The notes below the pieces were generated by a model. That model was not told where the DNA came from, did no database searches, and worked only from the letters and a program-made list of their open reading frames with translations. A stretch of DNA of 15,054 nt, taken from DASTPP01 sp035762175 (lineage in GTDB: Bacteria > Myxococcota_A > Polyangia > Polyangiales > Polyangiaceae). The translations under genes and the position numbers were made by a program. The stretch is taken from the NCBI GenBank assembly GCA_035762175.1, contig DASTPP010000269.1:1-15054 (forward strand). Reading direction: 5' to 3'. Below, in pieces: positions 9,069-15,054 of this stretch (within the stretch, counting starts at the first letter, position 1; the number at the start of each line of letters is the position of its first letter).

Positions 9069-10539
9069 CGGGCGTTCCCCTCCGCGCAGACTGCAGGCGC
9101 TCGACCAGGGCGTCGAGGCCGACGCCCCGCGAGCCCTTGACGAAGACGACGTCGCCCGGCCGCGCGAAGCGCTCGAGCGGCGCCCAGGCCGCGGCGGCGT
9201 CGGGGGCGAAGGCCGCGTCGAGCCCCGCCGAGGCGGCGAGATCGCAGAAGCGCCGCGCCTCGCCCGCCACGGCCACCAGCGCGGCCGGGGCGGCCGCGAC
9301 GGCGAGGCGCGCCACCTCGTCGTGCTCGGCGGCGGCGAGGGGGCCGAGCTCGCGCATCTCGCCGAGCACGACGACGAGGCGCCGGCCGAGCGAGGAGGCG
9401 AGCTCGCGCGCGGCCTCGAGGCCCGCGGCGACCGAGGCGGTGTTGGCGTTGTAGCTGTCGTCGAGCACCACGGTGCCGTCGCCGAGCAGGTGCGGCCAGA
9501 GCCGGCCCGGCTCGCGCTCGCGGGCGAGCGGGGCGAGCGCCGCCTCGAGCGAGACGCCCTCGACCGCGCCCGGCGCGAGGGCGTAGGCGACGGCGAGCGC
9601 GGCGCAGGTCGCGTAGGCACCCGCCTCGCCGAGCAGCGGCGTGTGGAAGGCGTGCTCGCGCGGCGGGTCGCCCGAGAGCCCCGGCAGCGACACCCGCAGC
9701 AGCGAGCCGACCAGCCCGCGCGCCTCGCGCCCCGTGAGCCGCACGTCGGCGCCCCCGGCGCGCCCGTAGGCGACCCGCGGCCGGGGCGCGGCGAGCGCGA
9801 GCTGCGCGGCGCAGCGCTCGTCGTCGGCGTTGGCGACCGCGACCCCCGCGGGCCCGAGCGCGGCGAAGATCGAGCCCTCTTCGTGCGCGATCGCGTCGAT
9901 GCCCCCGAGCCCCTCGGAGTGCTCGACCGCGATGCGCGTCAGCACGGCCACGTCGGGCTCGGCGAGCGAGGCGCCGTAGGCCACCTCGCCCGGGCTCGAG
10001 GTGCCGATCTCGACGACGGCCGCGTCGTGCTCCGGCTCGAGGCCGAGCAACACCACGGGGACGCCGACCGCGTTGTTCAGGTTGCCCGCCGAGGCGTGCA
10101 CCGCGCGCCCCAGCCCCGCGAGCAGCGTGGCGACGGCCCGCCTCGTCGTGGTCTTGCCGACCGAGCCGGCGACCGCGACGAGCACGCGCGGCCGCCCGCC
10201 CGCCCCGGCCGCCCAGCGGCGGCGGTGGGCGCGGGCGAGCGCGCCGAGCGCCTTGAGCGTGTCGCCGACGCGCACCACGCTCAGGCCGGCGGGCGCCTCG
10301 ATCGCGCGGTCGACCAGGGCGAGGCGCGCCCCCGCGGCCGCGGCGCGCGCGACGTGGTCGTGCCCGTCGAAGCGCTCGCCGCGCAGCGCGACGAAGGCGT
10401 TGCCCGGCCCGAGCCGCCGGGTGTCGGTGCCGACGCCCTCGACCCGGCAGTCGCCGCCGGCGACGAGCGCGCCGCCGGTGGCGGCGAGCACCTCGTCGAG
10501 GGTGAAGGGGGCGCGGTTGGGGGGCAGCGGCGTGGCCAT
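9065..10539 (-). CDS. murF: UDP-N-acetylmuramoyl-tripeptide--D-alanyl-D-alanine ligase MurF (probable frameshift at the 3' end)
   Basis: MurF adds D-Ala-D-Ala to UDP-MurNAc-tripeptide, the last cytoplasmic step of precursor assembly. The N-terminal domain has the GVGTDTRRLGPGNAFVALRG stretch at 35-54, typical of MurE/MurF. The P-loop AGSVGKTTT is at 124-132, NLNNAVGVP at 153-161, and LDDSYNANTAS at 359-369. The end of the ligase is VFVKGSRGVGLDALVERL at 465-482. The core is complete at about 485 residues. In the sequence as given this frame has no stop near mraY; it stays open to 7156, through all of mraY in another frame (1127 codons). Adding one base to the G-run at 9080-9077 would end the gene at 9065 with TGA overlapping the mraY ATG, giving 491 residues. 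I therefore annotate the end at 9065; the literal frame does not stop there. The ATG at 10539 lies 50 bp after murE. Confidence 0.9.
9077..9081 (-). promoter_or_regulatory. Ribosome binding site of mraY (in the murF 3' end)
   Basis: AGGGG on the minus strand lies 8 bases before the mraY ATG, a good Shine-Dalgarno match. The same G-run is where a one-base insertion would restore a normal murF stop, so its exact length matters for both genes. Confidence 0.65.
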
Positions 10540-10589
10540 GGGCAGGGCGGCTCGTGAGACGGGGGCGTACGGCAGGGGCGCGGCGGCGG

Positions 10590-12146
10590 CTAGCGGGCGC
10601 GGCGGGCGCGGCGGCGTTCGAGGGCGCGGCGGGCCTCGACGCGGTCGTCGAAGGGGGTGCTGACCCCGCCGATGAGCTGGTAGGTCTCGTGCCCCTTGCC
10701 GGCGATGAGCACGAGCGCGCCGGCCGGCGCCGACGCGACGGCCCGCTCGATGGCCTCGGCGCGGTCGAGCACGATCTCGTAGGGCGTGCCGGTGCGCTCG
10801 AGCCCCGGGGCGGTGGCGTCGGCGATGGCGCGCGGATCTTCGCCGCGGGGGTTATCGTTGGTGAGGATGGCGCGGTCGGCGCCGCGCCCGACGGCCTCGC
10901 CCATCAGGGGGCGCTTGAGCGGGTCGCGGTCGCCGCCGCAGCCGAAGACGCAGACGAGCCCGCCCGCGGCGAGCGGGCGCAGCGTCGCGAGCACGCGGGC
11001 GAGGGCGTCGGGGCTGTGGGCGTAGTCGACCACCACGGCGAGATCGTCGCCGGGGCCGCTGCAGCGCTCGAGGCGGCCGGGCACCTGCGGGGCGCGGGCG
11101 AGGGCGCGGGCGGCGTCGTCGGGGCCGAGGCCGAGCGCGAGGGCGAGGCCGAGCGCGACGGCGAGGTTCTCGCGGTTGTGCTCGCCGAGGAGGGGCGTCT
11201 CGAGCGCCACCTCGCGGCCCTCGGAGCGCGCGACGGCGCGCGAGCCCTCGGGCGACGAGGCCCACGCGCCGAGCGAGAGGCGGGCGTCGGGCCGAGCGCC
11301 CGAGGGCGAGACGCGAAAGAGCTCGCCCTTCGCCCGCCCGGCGAGGGCGAGGCCGAAGGGGTCGTCGACGTTGACGACCGAGGCGGCGGGGGCAAAGTCG
11401 GTGAAGAGCCGGGCCTTCGCCTCGCCGTAGGCCTGCATGGTGCCGTGCAGATCGAGGTGGTCTTGGGTCAGGTTCAAGAAGCCCGCCGCGCGAAAGCGTA
11501 CGCCCTCGACGCGCCCGAGCGCGAGCGCGTGGCTCGAGACCTCCATCACGAGGTGGGTGGCGCCGCGGGCGCGCAGCCACGCCGCGCGGCGGGCGAGCTC
11601 GTCGGCCTCGGGGGTCGTGTGCGCCGAGGGCAAGGTCTCGCCGCCGAAGTGGCAGCCGAGCGTGCCGAGCAGCGCGGGGCGGGCGCCGCAGGTGGCGAGC
11701 GCCGAGGCGATGAGGTGCGTCGTCGTCGTCTTGCCGTTGGTGCCGGTGACGCCGACCACCTCGAGGCCCTCGCCGACCTCGCCGTAGACGGCGGCGGCGG
11801 CGGCGCCGAGGGCGCGGGCGACGTCGGGCACGAGCAGGGCGGGCAGGCCGGAGAGCAGCGCGAGCGGCTCGTCGTCGGTGAGCAGGGCGACGGCGCCCGC
11901 GTGCGCCGCCGCGCCGACGAACTGCCGCCCGTCGGAGGTCTTGCCGCGGCGGGCGGCGAAGAGTGTGCCGGGCTCGACGCGGCGCGAGTCGTGAAAGAGG
12001 TGCGCGACGCGCGTCGAGGGCTCGCCGATGAGCCTCGAGCCGGGCAGCCGGGCGGCGACGGCGCCGAGCGTGGTGGCGCGCTCTCCCCCCCTCCCTGGGG
12101 AGGGAGGGCCGGGGGGGGTAGGGCTCTCGGGCGCGCCGTTCGTCAT
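10590..12146 (-). CDS. murE: UDP-MurNAc-L-alanyl-D-glutamate--2,6-diaminopimelate ligase MurE
   Basis: MurE adds the third stem-peptide residue to UDP-MurNAc-L-Ala-D-Glu in the cytoplasm. The 518-residue product has the N-terminal domain with HDSRRVEPGTLFAARRG at 52-68, P-loop GTNGKTTTT at 135-143 and MEVSSHAL at 201-208. LNLTQDHLDLHGTM is at 224-237, with the expected carbamylated Lys at 244. The C-terminal domain has VDYAHSPDAL at 373-382, DNPR at 431-434 and GKGHE at 483-487. DNPR is the established signature for meso-diaminopimelate rather than lysine. Residues 7-21 (ESPTPPGPPSPGRGG) come from a dispersed palindromic repeat. There is no alternative start between the ATG at 12146 and the conserved domain, so the repeat is translated. 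The gene begins 4 bp after ftsI. Confidence 0.96.
   Translation of the reverse strand: MTNGAPESPTPPGPPSPGRGGERATTLGAVAARLPGSRLIGEPSTRVAHLFHDSRRVEPGTLFAARRGKTSDGRQFVGAAAHAGAVALLTDDEPLALLSGLPALLVPDVARALGAAAAAVYGEVGEGLEVVGVTGTNGKTTTTHLIASALATCGARPALLGTLGCHFGGETLPSAHTTPEADELARRAAWLRARGATHLVMEVSSHALALGRVEGVRFRAAGFLNLTQDHLDLHGTMQAYGEAKARLFTDFAPAASVVNVDDPFGLALAGRAKGELFRVSPSGARPDARLSLGAWASSPEGSRAVARSEGREVALETPLLGEHNRENLAVALGLALALGLGPDDAARALARAPQVPGRLERCSGPGDDLAVVVDYAHSPDALARVLATLRPLAAGGLVCVFGCGGDRDPLKRPLMGEAVGRGADRAILTNDNPRGEDPRAIADATAPGLERTGTPYEIVLDRAEAIERAVASAPAGALVLIAGKGHETYQLIGGVSTPFDDRVEARRALERRRARRAR
12084..12123. repeat. Single GC-palindrome repeat unit at the murE 5' end
   Basis: The palindromic core CCCTCCCTGGGGAGGG and the adjoining GGCCGGGGGG are the reverse complement of the flank of the murD array at about 5317-5353. 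The unit lies between codons 6 and 21 of murE and is not tandemly amplified here. It belongs to the same dispersed repeat family. Confidence 0.75.
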
Positions 12147-12150
12147 GGCC

Positions 12151-14226
12151 TCAGCTCGGGGGCTCGAAGAGCAGGCGCAGGGGGGTGCCGCGCGCGACGC
12201 TGGCGCCGGGGGCGGGCTCTTGGCGGACGACGACGCCGACGCCCTGGGGCGCGGGCACGAGGCCGGCGGCGGCGCCGCGCTCGATGGCCTCGCGCGCGGC
12301 GAGGCCGAGCAGCGAGGGCACGGTGGCGGGGCCCTCGTTCGGGTCGGCCGGGGCCTGGCCGGGGGGCGGCTCGTAGACGACGCGCCAGGGCGGCGGCGGG
12401 GTCGGGGGGCGGGCGGGGGCGTGGCCGGCGGCGGGGCCGAGGGGGGCGAGCTGGGCGCTCGCGCGCTCGCGGGGCAGGACGCCGAGCGTGCGCAGGGCGG
12501 CCTCGGCGACGCGGCGGAAGGCGGGCGCGGCGACGGCGCCGCCGGCGTGGTTGATCATCGGCTCGTCGAGCACGACGACGACGACGACGCGGGGCTTGTC
12601 GGCCGGCACGAAGCCGATGAACGACGAGGTGAAGCGGTCGTGGGTGTACTGGCCCGTCGCCGGGTCGGCCTTCTGCGCCGTCGCCGTCTTGCCCGCGACG
12701 CTGAAGCCGGGCAGGGCCGCCTCGACGCCCGTGCCCTCGCCCTCGGTGACGGCGACGAGCATCTCGGACAGCGTGCGCGCCACCGGCGCCGGCAGCGCCT
12801 CGCGCCGCACCTTCGGGCTCGACTCGCTGACGAGGTTGCCGAGGCCGTCGGTCACCTTGCGCACCAGCATGGGCTCCATCAGTTTGCCGCCGTTGGCGAC
12901 CGCGCCGAGCGCCATCGCGAGCTGCAGGCTGGTGACGCTGACGCCCTGGCCGAAGCTGGCCGAGGCGGTCTCGACCTGCACCCAGGGCCGCCCCCGCGCC
13001 CGCAAGACGCCCGACGCCTCGCCCGGCAGGGGCACGCCCGTCTCTTCGCCGAAGCCGAAGCGCCGCAGCGCCTCGTAGAGCCGGGTCTCGCCGAGCTCGA
13101 GGCCGATCTTGGCGGCGCCGATGTTCGACGAGACGGCGAGCACCTGCGTCGGCGTCAGCCACTCGTTCACGTGGGTGTCGTGGATGACCACGTTGTCGAT
13201 GGCCATGACGCCGCGCTCGCAGAAGATCTTCTGCGTCGGGCTCAGGGTCTTCTCGGCCAGCGCGGCGGCCAGCGTGAAGACCTTCATCGTCGAGCCGGGC
13301 TCGAAGCGGTCGTGAATGGCGCGGTTTCGGCGCGCCTCGGCGTCGCTCTGGGCGTAGTCGTTGGGGTTGTAGGTGGGGCTCGAGGCGAGCGCGAGCACCT
13401 CGCCCGTGTGCGGGTCGGTGACGACGACGCTGCCGCCCGCGGCCTCGTAGGTGCGGACGGCCGAGGCGAGCTCTTGCTCGGCGGCGTACTGAATGCCCTG
13501 GTCGAGCGAGAGCACGACGTTGTGCCCGGCGAGCGCCTTCTCGTCTTGCACGCCCTCGGCGAAGAGCAGGCGCCCGCTGCGGTCGCGCAGGCCCTTGAGC
13601 GCCTCGACGCGGCCCTTGAGCTCGTCGTCGAGCTCGAGCTCGAGGCCCTCCTTGCCCTCGCCGTCGGGCGAGACGAAGCCGAGCAGGGGCCCGGCGAGCT
13701 CGCGGTTCGGGTAGTAGCGGCGCCCCTCGCCCTCGACCTGCAGGCCGCGCACGGGCGTCGCGGTCTGCCGCGGGTCGCCGAGCGCCTTGACCGCCGCGGC
13801 CTCCTCGGCCGACACGCGCCGCTTGAGCCAGACGAAGCGGCGGCGCGAGGCGAGCTTGGGGGCGAGATCGGCCGGGTCGAGGTGCAGGGCGCGGCCGACC
13901 TTCTGGGCGAGCTCGCGGGCGACGGCGCCGACGCGGGCGTCGTCGACGCCGCGCAGCATCTCGAACGCGTCGGCGCTCACGCTCGGCACCTCGACGCTGA
14001 CGGCGAGCGCGACGCCGTTGCGGTCGTAGACGGTGCCGCGCTTCGGCGCGACGTGCAGGCGCCTCTGCCGCTGCGCCTCGGCGAGGTCGCGCCACTCGCG
14101 GCCGTGCTCGACCTGCAGCCGGTAGGCGCTCGAGATGAGCAGCCCGCAGCCGAGGCCCATCAGCCCGCAGACCAGGCCCATGCGGCGGCGCACCCAGGTG
14201 GCGCGCTCGGGGTTCAGGTTTCTCAC
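12151..14226 (-). CDS. ftsI: Septal peptidoglycan transpeptidase FtsI (PBP3) with C-terminal PASTA domain
   Basis: FtsI is the class B penicillin-binding protein that cross-links septal peptidoglycan and partners FtsW. The 691-residue product has a short Arg-rich cytoplasmic end, one membrane segment at about 16-34 and the PBP dimerisation region with PKRGTVYDRNG at 61-71. The transpeptidase domain spans about 235-580. The active-site motifs are STMK at 312-315 (nucleophile Ser312), SSN at 366-368 and KTATAQ at 513-518, where the usual KTG reads KTA. A Pro-rich linker (600-632) leads to one PASTA domain at about 633-690 beginning ATVPSLLGL. The PASTA domain adds about 100 residues over E. coli FtsI and is a recurring feature of deltaproteobacterial FtsI. 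The GTG at 14226 lies 34 bp after the ftsL stop. Identification is firm; assignment to FtsI rather than a sporulation paralogue rests on the cluster. Confidence 0.96.
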   Translation of the reverse strand: MRNLNPERATWVRRRMGLVCGLMGLGCGLLISSAYRLQVEHGREWRDLAEAQRQRRLHVAPKRGTVYDRNGVALAVSVEVPSVSADAFEMLRGVDDARVGAVARELAQKVGRALHLDPADLAPKLASRRRFVWLKRRVSAEEAAAVKALGDPRQTATPVRGLQVEGEGRRYYPNRELAGPLLGFVSPDGEGKEGLELELDDELKGRVEALKGLRDRSGRLLFAEGVQDEKALAGHNVVLSLDQGIQYAAEQELASAVRTYEAAGGSVVVTDPHTGEVLALASSPTYNPNDYAQSDAEARRNRAIHDRFEPGSTMKVFTLAAALAEKTLSPTQKIFCERGVMAIDNVVIHDTHVNEWLTPTQVLAVSSNIGAAKIGLELGETRLYEALRRFGFGEETGVPLPGEASGVLRARGRPWVQVETASASFGQGVSVTSLQLAMALGAVANGGKLMEPMLVRKVTDGLGNLVSESSPKVRREALPAPVARTLSEMLVAVTEGEGTGVEAALPGFSVAGKTATAQKADPATGQYTHDRFTSSFIGFVPADKPRVVVVVVLDEPMINHAGGAVAAPAFRRVAEAALRTLGVLPRERASAQLAPLGPAAGHAPARPPTPPPPWRVVYEPPPGQAPADPNEGPATVPSLLGLAAREAIERGAAAGLVPAPQGVGVVVRQEPAPGASVARGTPLRLLFEPPS

Positions 14227-14290
14227 GGCGCACCCCCGGTCGGCGCGAGGCCCCGGGCCCTCACGGCGCGCCCCCGGCCGCCTCGGGCCG
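14216..14290. repeat. Short direct duplication spanning the ftsL stop and ftsI start
   Basis: The minus-strand sequence CCGGGGG-C/T-GCGCCGTGAG occurs twice, 38 bp apart. One copy contains the ftsL TGA (14263-14261) and the other the ftsI GTG start (14226-14224). Each copy contains GTGA, the overlap form used at other junctions here, so the 34-bp gap may come from local duplication of a former GTGA overlap. Confidence 0.5.
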
Positions 14291-14670
14291 CTGGGCCGTG
14301 CGCGGCGGCGTCACGCGGGGGCGGTAGGGCAGGGCCGGGTCGGCCGAGGGGGCCGAGGGCGCGCGGCCCTCGGCCTCGGCGGCCGGCGAGACGCCGGGGC
14401 CGCCGAGGGCGATGACCCGGTCGGGCGGGGGCGGCGCCATGCCGAGCAGGGCGCGGGCGACGGCCTCGACCCGCTGCGGGGTCTGGTAGCTGGCGACCTC
14501 GAGCTCGAGCACGCGCCGCGCCTCGCGCAGGCGCGACTGCTCGGCCCGGGCGCGGCCGAGCTCGTAGCCGAGATGCATCGAGCGGCTGCGCATGGCCAGG
14601 AACAAGACGAACGCGGCGACGGTGGCGCAGACGGCGAGCGTCCAGAGGGCGAGGAAGGGCCGGTGGTGCG

Positions 14671-14674
<4 letters not shown>
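14261..14674 (-). CDS. ftsL: Cell division protein FtsL
   Basis: FtsL is a small bitopic divisome protein that forms a coiled-coil complex with FtsB and FtsQ and signals to FtsW/FtsI. The 137-residue product has a very short cytoplasmic N-terminus, one membrane segment at about 7-28 (LALWTLAVCATVAAFVLFLA) and a likely coiled coil at about 34-66. Then comes the region typical of FtsL/FtsB C-termini, YQTPQRVEAVARALLGM at 63-79. A Pro/Ala-rich tail of about 55 residues follows and has no recognised domain. Sequence identity across FtsL is low, so the call rests on topology, size and position between rsmH and ftsI. The GTG at 14674-14672 overlaps the rsmH stop as GTGA. The tail may be variable because its end lies in a local duplication. 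Confidence 0.88.

Positions 14675-15054
<380 letters not shown>

Noticed and set aside
12028..14415. A 795-codon plus-strand open frame
   Set aside because: It is antisense to an intact ftsI with all catalytic motifs; the translation is low-complexity Gly/Ala/Arg/Asp.

Overview
The window is a very GC-rich piece of bacterial chromosome carrying most of a division and cell wall (dcw) cluster. All twelve genes lie on the minus strand, so transcription runs from position 15054 towards position 1. The order in that direction is rsmH (5' part outside the window), ftsL, ftsI, murE, murF, mraY, murD, ftsW, murG, murC, ftsQ, and the first 82 codons of ftsA. The very high GC content, meso-diaminopimelate-type MurE, FtsI with a C-terminal PASTA domain and this gene order suggest a Gram-negative deltaproteobacterium-like organism, most plausibly Myxococcota. 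That assignment is inference from style and family features, not from a marker search.

Layout: 15054-12151 holds rsmH, ftsL and ftsI (rRNA methyltransferase, divisome scaffold, septal transpeptidase). 12146-7917 holds murE, murF and mraY, which complete UDP-MurNAc-pentapeptide and load it on the lipid carrier. 7916-6842 is a 1.1 kb gene-free island with a 220-bp structured repeat and a 42-bp tandem array. 6841-797 holds murD, ftsW, murG, murC and ftsQ, tightly packed. 796-247 is a second gene-free island with an inverted copy of the 220-bp repeat and a long GC hairpin. 246-1 is the start of ftsA.

Functionally, MurC, MurD, MurE and MurF add L-Ala, D-Glu, meso-DAP and D-Ala-D-Ala to UDP-MurNAc. 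MraY makes lipid I and MurG makes lipid II. FtsW and FtsI polymerise and cross-link septal glycan, FtsL and FtsQ scaffold and activate them, and FtsA tethers FtsZ. Four junctions are GTGA stop/start overlaps, indicating translational coupling. murB and ddl are absent from the places they often occupy.

The genes themselves are ordinary. The unusual content is repetitive DNA inside an essential operon: an inverted pair of ~220-bp elements whose hairpins show compensatory changes, a 42-bp array between mraY and murD, and a second, unrelated 42-bp array that is translated as the MurD C-terminus. A half unit of that second array's family encodes the MurE N-terminus. murF has no in-frame stop next to mraY, which points to a one-base frameshift or sequence error. 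I found no evidence of a novel enzyme system, phage, CRISPR array, tRNA or rRNA.
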